Below are positions 9,596 through 17,582 of a stretch of 64,000 bases of DNA, piece by piece. Position 1 is the first letter of the stretch. Each line of letters opens with the position of its first letter. A program made the position numbers and the translations under genes. Source of the DNA: Campylobacter estrildidarum (lineage in GTDB: Bacteria; Campylobacterota; Campylobacteria; Campylobacterales; Campylobacteraceae); the NCBI RefSeq assembly GCF_005406205.1, contig NZ_NXLZ01000007.1, positions 1 through 64,000 of the forward strand, in the 5' to 3' direction. The notes beneath the pieces were generated by a model. That model was not told the origin of the DNA. It saw only the letters and a list, made by a program, of their open reading frames with translations, and ran no database searches.

Positions 9596-9797
9596 AGATG
9601 CAAATGGAGTTGAGTTAAATTCAGGAGATAATGTAAGTGTGGTTAAGGATCTTAAAGTAAAAGGGGCTAGTGCTACTTTAAAACGAGGAACAACGGTAAA
9701 AAATATTAAATTAAGCTCAAAAGATAATGAAATTGAAGCGAGAGTGGATAAATTTGGAACTATTGTTCTTAAAACAGAATTTTTAAAGAAAATTTAG
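9588..9797 (+). CDS. PhnA-domain protein, short form without zinc ribbon
   Basis: 69 residues matching only the C-terminal PhnA beta-barrel: DANGVELNSGDNV, VKGASATLKRGTTVKNIKL and a final TEFLKK. The N-terminal four-Cys zinc ribbon of full PhnA proteins is absent and there is no Cys at all. Despite the name, PhnA-family proteins have no proven role in phosphonate use. The 8-base overlap with the TerC-family gene suggests co-expression. Confidence 0.85.
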   Translation: MPKDANGVELNSGDNVSVVKDLKVKGASATLKRGTTVKNIKLSSKDNEIEARVDKFGTIVLKTEFLKKI

Positions 9798-9805
9798 GTA
9801 AAAAG

Positions 9806-10990
9806 TTGCGAATTTTACTCATATTGCGAGGAAATTATTACGCAGGACAAGAAGAATTTATTGCTCAAAATAAATTACAAGATTATACGCTTGATTTAAA
9901 TTTTTTTCGTTTGCTTTCTGGGAGCGTGAAAGAAGTTGCAAGCGAATACAGAAATTTAAATACTAAAAATGATACACAGCTTTATAAAATTTTACTTACC
10001 CTTTTAGAATTGCGTATGCAAAAAGGTGAATTTTGTATTGTTAATACTTATGATCAAGTTTTGAAAAATTATAAAGAATTAGCGAATAAATATCGTTATG
10101 CAGTTTATATTGTAGAATTTAAAAGCTCTTTAGAGCAATGTTTTACAAAAAATATACGAAAAGCTAAAGAAAAAGGTTTTTTAATCCCTTATGCTCTTTT
10201 AGAAAGAATGCATTTTTTACTGGAAAAAACTCCTAAAAAATATCCGATTTTAACTCCGCAGAATTGGAGAGAATGTCTTTATAAATCCCCTGATTTAAGT
10301 GCTTATAAAAAGATTCACCACATAGGAGATATACAAGGGTGCTATAGTGTTTTAAGAGAATACATTAAAAAAATCAAAGAAGATGAGTATTATATTTTTT
10401 TAGGAGATTATATCAATAGAGGCATAGAAAATGGTAAGGTTTTGAAATTTTTATTAAAAATTTGCGAAAAAGAAAATGTGTGCTTGTTAGAAGGAAATCA
10501 TGAAAAATATCTTATAAATTGGGCAAATGGAGAATTTACTAACTCTAAAGAATTTAATGAAAATACATTAAAAGATTTTAGAAAAGAAAAACTCACTCCA
10601 AATGACGCGCAAAAATTTTATCCTTATTTAAAAGAGTGTTTGTATTATAAATTTGAAGATAAATTGATTTTTTGCTCCCATGGGGGTGTAAATGTCTTAC
10701 CTTTAGAACCTTGGCAAATTAGTTTTATACCAAGTTATGATTTCATTTATGGTGTGGGGCATTGTGAAAATAGTCAAAGTATTGCTAATCAGTTTTGTAA
10801 TTTAAACAAAGAAAATATTTATCAAATTTTTGGACATAGAAACAGAGAAAAGCTGCCAACTCAGATTGCAAAGCGTGTTTTTTTATGTGAAGGAAAAATC
10901 GATGCTGGAGGTTATTTACGCGTGGTGACTTTAAATAAAGAAGGTTTTAAGTGTATAGAAATAAAAAATAATGTTTATAAGAAGAAGTAA
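9806..10990 (+). CDS. Metallophosphatase with a degenerate polynucleotide-kinase-like N-terminal domain
   Basis: 394 residues, most likely starting at the TTG at 9806 (no in-frame ATG lies close upstream). Residues 1-150 resemble the P-loop kinase half of PNKP-type enzymes: a hydrophobic strand RILLILRG is followed by NYYAGQEEF where GxxGxGKS/T is expected, and a lid-like RKAKEKGFLIPYALLERM lies near 118-135. The Walker A Lys and Ser/Thr are replaced by Gln15 and Glu16. Residues 168-390 are a PPP-family phosphatase: GDIQG (174-178), GDYINRG (200-206), GNHE (230-233), CSHGG and FGHR. It is often labelled a serine/threonine phosphatase, but the layout points to a nucleic-acid or nucleotide phosphatase. 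Confidence 0.75.
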   Translation: MRILLILRGNYYAGQEEFIAQNKLQDYTLDLNFFRLLSGSVKEVASEYRNLNTKNDTQLYKILLTLLELRMQKGEFCIVNTYDQVLKNYKELANKYRYAVYIVEFKSSLEQCFTKNIRKAKEKGFLIPYALLERMHFLLEKTPKKYPILTPQNWRECLYKSPDLSAYKKIHHIGDIQGCYSVLREYIKKIKEDEYYIFLGDYINRGIENGKVLKFLLKICEKENVCLLEGNHEKYLINWANGEFTNSKEFNENTLKDFRKEKLTPNDAQKFYPYLKECLYYKFEDKLIFCSHGGVNVLPLEPWQISFIPSYDFIYGVGHCENSQSIANQFCNLNKENIYQIFGHRNREKLPTQIAKRVFLCEGKIDAGGYLRVVTLNKEGFKCIEIKNNVYKKK

Positions 10991-11007
10991 GATTAGCTTA
11001 CTTCTTC
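10981..11007. terminator. Bidirectional hairpin terminator spanning two convergent stop codons
   Basis: A perfect 11-bp inverted repeat (GAAGAAGTAAG at 10981-10991, CTTACTTCTTC at 10997-11007) with a 5-base loop. It contains the stop codon of the plus-strand phosphatase (10988-10990) and that of the minus-strand CBS protein (10993-10995). A T-rich tract starts at 11016 on the plus strand. Confidence 0.7.
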
Positions 11008-12357
11008 ATTGCCGGTTTTTTTTACAATTTTAATTCGTTCTATAGAATTTCCATCCATTTTTTTAACTTCATAATAGCAAAGTTCATCATCAATGCGATC
11101 GCCAACCACAGGCAAACGTCCTAATAAATTAAAAACATAACCACCTATGGTTACTTGCTCTAAATTTTCATCATAGCTTATCATAAGCATTTCTTCAACG
11201 GTTTCAATATCGCAACGCCCTTGAAATTCATAAATATTATCAGCAAGTTTTTTATAACTATCTTCTTCATTTTCGCTTTTAATTTCGCCAATGATTTCTT
11301 CCATAATATCTTCCATGGTTAAAATTCCAGCAGTGCCGCCATATTCATCGATAACAAGTGCGGTATGGGATCTTTCTTTATTCATTCTTACTAAAACTTT
11401 TGAAATACTGATATTTTCAGGAACTAAAATAAGTGGCTTTACAAAAGAGTCCAAATTTTCACTTCTAGAATTGAGTTCATTTTGGACTATGTCGCGTATA
11501 TGAATCATGCCCAAAATACTATCTTTAGAACCATCTATATAAGGAAAACGAGTGTGTTTGTGTTCGCAAATGATTTGCATATTTTCTGCATAAGTTTTTT
11601 GCTTGTTTAAACAAATCATATCCTTGCGAGGAGTCATAATTTCCTTAGCAACTGTATCTGAAAAATCGACTGCATTGCGAATAATTTCAGTTTCAAATTC
11701 ATCCAAAATTCCGCCTTTTTGACTTTCGCTTGCAATGATTTTAATCTCTTCTTCGCTATGGGTTAATTCGCTTTCTTTAGCAGGTTTCATTCCGAATATT
11801 TTTAAATTAATAGCTGCTAAAAAATCAAAAATTTTTATACAAGGTAAAAATAATATCCAAAACCAATGAAGTGGTCTAGCTATCCAAAGAACAGCTTTAT
11901 CGGCTACAGCTATAGCGATGGATTTTGGTACAAGCTCTCCTAAAACCACATGTAAGAGAGTGATAATACTAAAAGCAATGATAAAAGAAATGGTATGGAT
12001 TAATACAGTATTAAAGCCGAAGTTTAAAAATAAAACTTCAAGTATCTTTGCAATAGCTGGTTCACCGATCCAACCTAAAGCAAGAGAACTTAGAGTAATT
12101 CCCAATTGGCAAGCGCTTAGATAAGTATCAAGCTTTGAGGTAACCTCCAAGGCTTGTTGAGCGCCTGATTTTTTTTCCTTGACCATTTCTTCAAGCTTTG
12201 AACGACGCACTTTAACAATACTAAATTCAGATAAAACAAAAAAGCCATTTAAAAATACTAAAACGAATGCAATGATAACCATAAATATAGAGTATCCTGC
12301 ATCAAAAGATGCTGTAGGTAAAGTTTGATTTAAATCGATAACCTGACTGGGGTCCAA
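10993..12357 (-). CDS. CNNM/CorC-type membrane protein with tandem CBS domains
   Basis: 454 residues. The N-terminal DUF21/CNNM membrane domain has about four hydrophobic segments (10-190). A CBS pair follows (about 220-345: ETEIIRNAVDFSDTVAKEIMTPR, then LVIDEYGGTAGILTMEDIMEEIIGEI), and a CorC_HlyC/transporter-associated domain ends the protein (to about 445). Relatives are involved in magnesium or cobalt efflux; the haemolysin label is historical and unsupported. It converges on the phosphatase gene and is separated from the SbmA-like gene by 89 bases. Confidence 0.88.
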   Translation of the reverse strand: MDPSQVIDLNQTLPTASFDAGYSIFMVIIAFVLVFLNGFFVLSEFSIVKVRRSKLEEMVKEKKSGAQQALEVTSKLDTYLSACQLGITLSSLALGWIGEPAIAKILEVLFLNFGFNTVLIHTISFIIAFSIITLLHVVLGELVPKSIAIAVADKAVLWIARPLHWFWILFLPCIKIFDFLAAINLKIFGMKPAKESELTHSEEEIKIIASESQKGGILDEFETEIIRNAVDFSDTVAKEIMTPRKDMICLNKQKTYAENMQIICEHKHTRFPYIDGSKDSILGMIHIRDIVQNELNSRSENLDSFVKPLILVPENISISKVLVRMNKERSHTALVIDEYGGTAGILTMEDIMEEIIGEIKSENEEDSYKKLADNIYEFQGRCDIETVEEMLMISYDENLEQVTIGGYVFNLLGRLPVVGDRIDDELCYYEVKKMDGNSIERIKIVKKTGNEEVS

Positions 12358-12446
12358 TGAAGCTCCTTATTTTTTAAAATTGAATATCTAATTATACACA
12401 ATTAAAAGTAAAATTTTAGCTTAATTTTTTGTGTTAAAAAACTATT

Positions 12447-13949
12447 TTAAAGTTTTTTATATTCTATATTGATTTCAAATTCTTTTAAACGCTTGTAAAT
12501 ACTTCTAAGTTGGGTAATGGTTGTCCAATTTGTAATAAAAACACTAAAAGAACTTCTAACTTGATCAAATGCATTGTTTATTTGCATTACAATTCCAAGT
12601 GTAATGATACCTCCAAAAAGGCTTGGAGCCATAATCAAAAAAGGAATTATAACTATAATTTGCTCAAATAAAATAAGCCAAATATTAAAATAACCATAAT
12701 GCAAAAAAAGTCTTTTATAGTTAAATTTAAGTCCGGTAAATAGTTCTATTATGGTTTCATTTTTTGCAAATTTTTCTCGGTTATCTTCGGCATAGACTAA
12801 CTCTTTTCTAAAGGCCGCTTCTGCTTTTTGATTGTTATATTCTAGCCCTGGAAGTTTAATCCCTACAAACCAAGAAGCTATCAAACCACCCAAAGAAATA
12901 AAAAGGGCAACATAAACAAGTAATCCATCTGCATTTTTTAAAAAATAAAAGCTTGAATTTTCGTTTAAATCAAAAAACAATGCTTTTGTAGCTATATCAC
13001 TTAAATTCCACAAAATGGGAATAAAGGCTATTAAAGTCATTAAAGCTTTTATAAAAGCAAGACCAAGATTTTCTACAATTTTAGAAAAATTATAAACATC
13101 TTCTTGAATTCTTTGAGAGCTTCCTTCGATATTGTCATTTTTATTTTTCCAAAATTTTAAATAAGAAAAAGTCATTGCTTCTCGCCATTTAAAAGCATAA
13201 ACACTTGCAAAATAAATATTAATTGTTGCAATTAAAACATAAGGAATAGCAATACCTAAAAAAACAAAAATGAGTGAATAAAAATCTTGTAAATCATAAA
13301 AAGGTTTTTCAAGTATGGCGGGTGTGTGAAGAAAATATTTTAATAAATTTTGATAATAATAAATTGCAAATTTATTAATAAAATTGGCATTTTCAAAAGA
13401 ATTATTAGCTTGCTCATTAGCTTTAATTATACTTTGCGCTACCGAGTTAATTTGTTCAAGAGATAAATTTTGCTTTAAAATATTTTTGTTTTTAATTTCT
13501 TGAGAAATGTGGGTTAAATTTTGCTCTTTGTATGATTTTTGATCGTTTAAAATTTCAATCATTTGTTTAAAAATATTTTTATCAATATTGGATGAATTTT
13601 GCATAGTTTCTATAGCAAGTCTTTGTTTATTTTCATTTTGAATTTCTTGGATTTTTTTGACCTTAGCTTTTTCATAAACCAAACTTTGATTATAGTCCTT
13701 AGGATTTATATAAAGTTCTCTAAGCAAAGAAGGTGTGATTTTAAAGTCTTCTTTAAATTTTGCTTCGTCAAAATTTAAAACAATGGCATTAATTTTTGGT
13801 TTTTGGATAGTGTTGTAAAAGTCATTATACCAAGAATTAAGTGCTACATTAAAACTTGTTTGCAAATATAAAAAAAGTAAAAGCAAAAAAAGTCCCAAAT
13901 AAGCCCATAAAGCCCATTTTTTAGAAACAAAAAAAGAATGAAACATCAA
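12447..13949 (-). CDS. SbmA/BacA-like inner-membrane transporter
   Basis: 500 residues. An N-terminal membrane segment at about 10-35 is followed by a periplasmic, helical, Asn/Lys-rich region (about 40-215) and then several transmembrane helices. WREAMTFSYLKFW and SSQRIQEDVYNFSKIVENL match the SbmA_BacA (ABC_membrane_2-like) family. There is no nucleotide-binding domain, as expected for proton-driven SbmA/BacA proteins that import peptides such as microcins and Pro-rich antimicrobial peptides. The start follows a CTCC-type RBS complement. In C. jejuni NCTC 11168 the iron-uptake locus Cj0173c-Cj0181 lies just beyond this gene; here it is absent. Confidence 0.85.
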   Translation of the reverse strand: MMFHSFFVSKKWALWAYLGLFLLLLFLYLQTSFNVALNSWYNDFYNTIQKPKINAIVLNFDEAKFKEDFKITPSLLRELYINPKDYNQSLVYEKAKVKKIQEIQNENKQRLAIETMQNSSNIDKNIFKQMIEILNDQKSYKEQNLTHISQEIKNKNILKQNLSLEQINSVAQSIIKANEQANNSFENANFINKFAIYYYQNLLKYFLHTPAILEKPFYDLQDFYSLIFVFLGIAIPYVLIATINIYFASVYAFKWREAMTFSYLKFWKNKNDNIEGSSQRIQEDVYNFSKIVENLGLAFIKALMTLIAFIPILWNLSDIATKALFFDLNENSSFYFLKNADGLLVYVALFISLGGLIASWFVGIKLPGLEYNNQKAEAAFRKELVYAEDNREKFAKNETIIELFTGLKFNYKRLFLHYGYFNIWLILFEQIIVIIPFLIMAPSLFGGIITLGIVMQINNAFDQVRSSFSVFITNWTTITQLRSIYKRLKEFEINIEYKKL

Positions 13950-14001
13950 TCTCCTTATTTATTTACATTTTGATATTCTACTTTAGCAAGGTAAAAAATG
14001 A

Positions 14002-14007
14002 TATAAT
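14002..14007 (+). promoter_or_regulatory. Probable sigma70 -10 box for carboxynorspermidine dehydrogenase
   Basis: TATAAT, 30 bases before the ATG at 14037, with an A-rich upstream region and an RBS (AAAGGAATGAAGA). It lies in the 87-bp divergent gap after the SbmA-like gene. Confidence 0.65.
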
Positions 14008-14036
14008 ATGACTTTAGTTTATTAAAGGAATGAAGA

Positions 14037-15242
14037 ATGAAAAATCTTTTAATCATAGGCGCAGGAGGTGTTAGTCGCGTAGCTACTGTAAAATGCGCAA
14101 TGAATTCTGATACTTTTTCGAAAATCACTTTAGCCAGTAGAACTAAAAGCAAATGTGATGAAATTGCCGCTTTTATTAAAGAACGTTTAGGAGTGCAAAT
14201 TGAAACCGCACAAATTGATGCTGATGATAGCGATGCAGTTATAGAGCTTATAAAAAAAACAGGAGCACAAATTTTACTTAATGTCGCTTTACCTTATCAA
14301 GATTTGAGTTTAATGGATGCTTGTATAAAAGCTAGGATTCATTATATAGATACAGCAAATTACGAACACCCTGATTTAGCCAAATTTGAGTATAAAGAGC
14401 AATGGGCCAGAAATGAAAAATTCAAAGAAGCTGAAATCTTAGGGCTTTTAGGAAGCGGATTTGATCCAGGAGTGACTAATGTTTTTTGTGCTTATGCACA
14501 GCAAAATTTATTTGATGAAATTCATTATATTGATATTTTAGATTGCAATGCGGGTGATCATGGCTATGCTTTTGCAACTAATTTTAATCCTGAAATTAAC
14601 TTACGCGAAGTTTCAGCTAAAGGACGTTATTGGGAAAATGGCAAATGGATAGAAACTGAACCTATGGAAATAAAAATGGAGTGGGATTATCCAGAGATTG
14701 GAGTCAAAGATAGCTATTTACTTTATCATGAAGAACTTGAAAGTTTGGTAAAAAATATCAAAGGACTTAAAAGAATTCGGTTCTTTATGACTTTTGGGCA
14801 AAGCTATCTTACTCATATGAAATGTCTTGAAAATGTTGGAATGCTAGGCATTAAGCCTGTAATGCATCAAGGAAGAGAAATCATTCCAATAGAATTTTTA
14901 AAGACTTTATTGCCAGATCCTGCAAGTTTGGGACCAAGAACCAAAGGCTATACAAATATAGGTTGTGTGATACGCGGGATTAAAGATGGCAAAGATAAGC
15001 AAATTTATATTTATAATGTTTGTAATCACGAAGAATGTTATAAAGAAACTGGCGCACAAGCAGTAAGTTATACTACAGGAGTTCCTGCTATGATAGGCAC
15101 TAAGCTAATTGCTAAAGGAATTTGGCAAGGAAAAGGTGTGTTTAATATGGAAGAATTTGACGCTAAGCCTTTTATGGATGAACTTAATTCTCAAGGTCTT
15201 CCTTGGAAAATCATTGAAATGACACCAAATTTAGGAGAGTAA
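14037..15242 (+). CDS. Carboxynorspermidine (carboxyspermidine) dehydrogenase
   Basis: 401 residues, saccharopine-dehydrogenase-like fold. The Rossmann start is NLLIIGAGGVSRVATVKCA, and GSGFDPGVTNVFCAYA is the family's substrate-side signature. In Campylobacter, spermidine is made by carboxyspermidine dehydrogenase and decarboxylase instead of S-adenosylmethionine decarboxylase. This is the dehydrogenase, which condenses putrescine with aspartate semialdehyde using NADPH. The match to C. jejuni Cj0172c is from memory. It is monocistronic, with its own -10 box and a bidirectional terminator at its stop. Confidence 0.88.
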   Translation: MKNLLIIGAGGVSRVATVKCAMNSDTFSKITLASRTKSKCDEIAAFIKERLGVQIETAQIDADDSDAVIELIKKTGAQILLNVALPYQDLSLMDACIKARIHYIDTANYEHPDLAKFEYKEQWARNEKFKEAEILGLLGSGFDPGVTNVFCAYAQQNLFDEIHYIDILDCNAGDHGYAFATNFNPEINLREVSAKGRYWENGKWIETEPMEIKMEWDYPEIGVKDSYLLYHEELESLVKNIKGLKRIRFFMTFGQSYLTHMKCLENVGMLGIKPVMHQGREIIPIEFLKTLLPDPASLGPRTKGYTNIGCVIRGIKDGKDKQIYIYNVCNHEECYKETGAQAVSYTTGVPAMIGTKLIAKGIWQGKGVFNMEEFDAKPFMDELNSQGLPWKIIEMTPNLGE

Positions 15243-15258
15243 GTGTAAAACACTTACT
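15238..15258. terminator. Bidirectional hairpin terminator overlapping two convergent stops
   Basis: A 9-bp perfect inverted repeat (AGTAAGTGT at 15238-15246, ACACTTACT at 15250-15258) with a 3-base loop and TTTT next to it. It includes the TAA of the dehydrogenase (15240-15242) and the stop of the minus-strand methyltransferase (15254-15256). Confidence 0.7.
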
Positions 15259-15942
15259 TTTGTCCTATGTAGATAAAATGTTGCACACTACCTTCAAAAT
15301 TATAAAGGTTAATAAGCTCATAATCACCCCAAAATAAAGGTTTAAAAGGTTTAAAATCTTCTTTTAATTCTTCAATATCTTGAGTAAAGCGAATGAAAGA
15401 AGAGCCGCTTAATCTACTACCAGGGCGTCCTTTGACTTCACGTAAGCCATTTTCCATAATTTCCCCTCTTTCGGCCATGCTATAGCCTTTATCACTTATC
15501 ATTGTTGCAAAAATAATAGCATCTTCATTGCAAATATCATATAATTCTTGAATGGTTTGCTTAAAACTTTTAAAAGGAAGATAATAAAGACTTTGATTGG
15601 CTAAAATCAAATCCATTTTTACATTAAAAAGATTTTTTATATTTGAATTGGGAGCAATAACATGAAAATTATTAGAGTTTAATTTAGGATCTCTTTCCCA
15701 AATTTCTTTTAAACTAGGAACTATATCTAAGCCGTAAGCCTTATACCCCCCCCCGTAGTATCTTGAAGATATTTAGAATGAATACCATTTCCACAACCAA
15801 AGTCAAGTAAATTTCCACTTGTTTTGTTGAGTTTATACTTTAAAATTCTTTCGTAAAACCTTATGATATGACCATCAGGATATTGTAATCCATAGTTTTC
15901 TTTTTCGTATTTTTGAGTGTAAGCAGATAAAGAATTATCCAT
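15254..15942 (-). CDS. Phase-variable class I SAM-dependent methyltransferase (frame OFF)
   Basis: The gene is split by a G9 tract (coding strand). From the ATG at 15942 (RBS AAAGGAG) the protein reads MDNSLSAYTQKYEKENYGL, reaches the SAM motif LLDFGCGNGIHSKYLQ, then the tract, and stops after GGGIRLTA. The second half (GLDIVPSLKEIWERDP onward, to YIGQK) is open in the next frame. One added G (G10) would join them into about 229 residues. It corresponds to the phase-variable C. jejuni Cj0170, linked to motility (from memory). The substrate is unknown. An upstream in-frame ATG at 16002 lacks an RBS and encodes an implausible hydrophobic lead. Confidence 0.85.
15746..15754 (-). repeat. G9 homopolymer contingency tract inside the methyltransferase gene
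   Basis: Nine C on the plus strand (nine G in the coding strand), inside the SAM-fold region. Slipped-strand mispairing would switch the frame: the present length is OFF and G10 is ON. Confidence 0.95.
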
Positions 15943-16009
15943 AATTTCTCCTTTGTATTTAAATATAAAGTTTAACATTAATATAAAAAAATTGAAAATC
16001 AAATTTTAA

Positions 16010-16032
16010 TTATTCCGCATAAAGCGGAATAA
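16010..16032 (-). terminator. Terminator of sodB
   Basis: A 9-bp inverted repeat (TTATTCCGC at 16010-16018, GCGGAATAA at 16024-16032) with a 5-base loop, lying 1 base after the sodB stop. On the minus strand it is followed by an AT-rich stretch. Confidence 0.65.
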
Positions 16033-16033
16033 A

Positions 16034-16672
16034 TTATTTTACAGGATGAAGTTCATTAGCGTAAAAGCTAATAGAGTTGATTCCTTCTTTTAAAGCCCAT
16101 TCATAAGCTTTTGAAACAAAATCCCAATTAATATGAGCATAGAATTTTTCCAAATACGCAGGACGAGCATTGCGATGATCTACATAATAAGCGTGTTCCC
16201 AAACATCGACTACAAGTAAAGGAATTTTATCTTCAGTGATAGGAGTGGCAGCATTTGAAGTTGCAACTAATTCTAATTTTTGATTTTTGCTATTATAAAC
16301 AAGCCAGAACCATCCAGACCCAAAAAGACCTGTAGCCCCTTTGATAAATTCAGCTTTAAAATTATCCAAAGAACCGAATTCTTTTTCTAAAGCCACTTTT
16401 AAATCTCCTTTTGCTTCACAGGTATTTGGAGCGATGCAATCAAAATAAAAATCATGATTATAAACTTGAGCTGCATTGTTAAAAACTCCACCATTTGATG
16501 ATTTGATAATGCTTACAAGATCTTTATTTGCAAATTCCGTATCTTTAATAAGATTATTTAAATTAGTTACATAGGTATTATGATGTTTCCCGTAATGATA
16601 ATTAAATGTTTCAGCACTTAAAAAATCGCCAAAAGCATTGATATCGTAAGGTAGTTTTCTTAATTCAAACAT
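16034..16672 (-). CDS. sodB: Iron superoxide dismutase
   Basis: 212 residues from the ATG at 16672, chosen because the RBS (GGAG) lies just upstream and the protein then begins MFELRKLPYD as in Fe-SODs. An upstream extension to 16711 is unlikely. Metal ligands appear as the His in the YHYGKHH region, the His of YNHDFYF, and DVWEHAYYVDHR. It converts superoxide to peroxide and oxygen in the cytoplasm. The Fe type is inferred from family context, including GATGLFGSGWFWLV and AATPI. It is monocistronic. Confidence 0.95.
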   Translation of the reverse strand: MFELRKLPYDINAFGDFLSAETFNYHYGKHHNTYVTNLNNLIKDTEFANKDLVSIIKSSNGGVFNNAAQVYNHDFYFDCIAPNTCEAKGDLKVALEKEFGSLDNFKAEFIKGATGLFGSGWFWLVYNSKNQKLELVATSNAATPITEDKIPLLVVDVWEHAYYVDHRNARPAYLEKFYAHINWDFVSKAYEWALKEGINSISFYANELHPVK

Positions 16673-16701
16673 ATTTTCTCCTTTTTTATTTTTGGTAAAA
16701 C

Positions 16702-16707
16702 ATTGTA
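16702..16707 (-). promoter_or_regulatory. Candidate -10 box of sodB
   Basis: On the minus strand TACAAT (in ATGTTACAATG) lies 30 bases upstream of the chosen sodB ATG. This spacing supports the shorter start at 16672, because the longer reading begins within the -10 region. Confidence 0.5.
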
Positions 16708-16796
16708 ACATAAAAAGTTATAAAAAAAGCAATTTAAAACAAGCTTTGTGAAAAATATTTTTTAGATTGAAAATTTTTCAGTAGATTTGCAATGAG

Positions 16797-16871
16797 TGGT
16801 GACCCATACGAGACTCGAACTCGTGTTACCGCCGTGAAAGGGCGATGTCCTAACCGCTAGACGAATGGGCC
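16797..16871 (-). tRNA. tRNA-Glu (UUC)
   Basis: The minus strand reads GGCCCATTCGTCTAG at the 5' end and GGGTCACCA at the 3' end. The acceptor stem GGCCCAU pairs with AUGGGUC (one G-U). The anticodon loop CUUUCAC gives UUC, and the T-loop is GTTCGAGTC. CCA is encoded at 16797-16799. It is a lone tRNA between sodB and mntP. Confidence 0.97.
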
Positions 16872-16983
16872 ATTTTAAAGAAAAAATAAAACGAGATTAT
16901 ATATTTTTTATTCTTAAATACAAATAAAAATTAAACTACAGGTTATTTTAGTGTTGCTAAAAAATAAATTAAGATTTTTTGAT

Positions 16984-16989
16984 TATAAT
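16984..16989 (+). promoter_or_regulatory. Probable -10 box of mntP
   Basis: TATAAT (in GATTATAATTTTTGC) lies 27 bases before the mntP ATG, with AT-rich sequence upstream. The leader is too short for a yybP-ykoY type manganese riboswitch. Confidence 0.6.
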
Positions 16990-17015
16990 TTTTGCTTTAA
17001 TTTTTCGGAGTTTTT

Positions 17016-17582
17016 ATGGATTATATAAGTCTTATTTTTCTTTCTTGTGCTTTAGCAATGGATGCTTTTGCAGTTTCTTTGTGTAAGGGTTTTAGCGTAA
17101 AAAAATTAAATTTGAAGCATTATTTTATAGTAGGAATTTATTTTGGTGGTTTTCAAGCTTTAATGCCAGCATTTGGATATATCATTGGCATAAGTTTTGC
17201 ATCTTTTGTTGCGAGTATTGATCATTGGATAGCTTTTATTTTGCTTGGCTTGATTGGATTAAAAATGATCAAAGAGTCCTTTGAGGGTGAAAATTGTGAT
17301 ACAAATGCAAATCAATTTGGCTTTAAAATTATGCTTGCTTTAGCGATTGCAACTAGCATTGATGCCTTAGCAGTAGGTGTTAGCTTTGCATTCTTAGATG
17401 TAAATTTACTAGTATCAATTTTATTGATAGGTTTGATTACTTTTTTATTTTGTGCTTTAGCTTTAAAAATAGGTAATCAATTTGGCGTTTTTTTAAAAAA
17501 CAAGGCTGAATTTTTAGGAGGTGCAGTATTGATTGTTTTGGGAATAAAAATTTTAATTGAACATTTATTTTTTAATTCATAA
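17016..17582 (+). CDS. mntP: Manganese efflux pump MntP
   Basis: 188 residues with six hydrophobic helices in two similar halves, each with the family's acidic motif: [14 protein letters not shown] in the first helix and [15 protein letters not shown] in the fourth. It exports Mn2+ across the inner membrane. The 3' end overlaps the end of the converging miaA by 11 bases, so the two transcripts are antisense at their ends. Confidence 0.9.
   Translation: MDYISLIFLSCALAMDAFAVSLCKGFSVKKLNLKHYFIVGIYFGGFQALMPAFGYIIGISFASFVASIDHWIAFILLGLIGLKMIKESFEGENCDTNANQFGFKIMLALAIATSIDALAVGVSFAFLDVNLLVSILLIGLITFLFCALALKIGNQFGVFLKNKAEFLGGAVLIVLGIKILIEHLFFNS

Noticed and set aside
15943-16002. N-terminal extension of the methyltransferase to the ATG at 16002
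   Set aside because: It adds an implausible Phe/Ile-rich lead before the good RBS and ATG at 15942.
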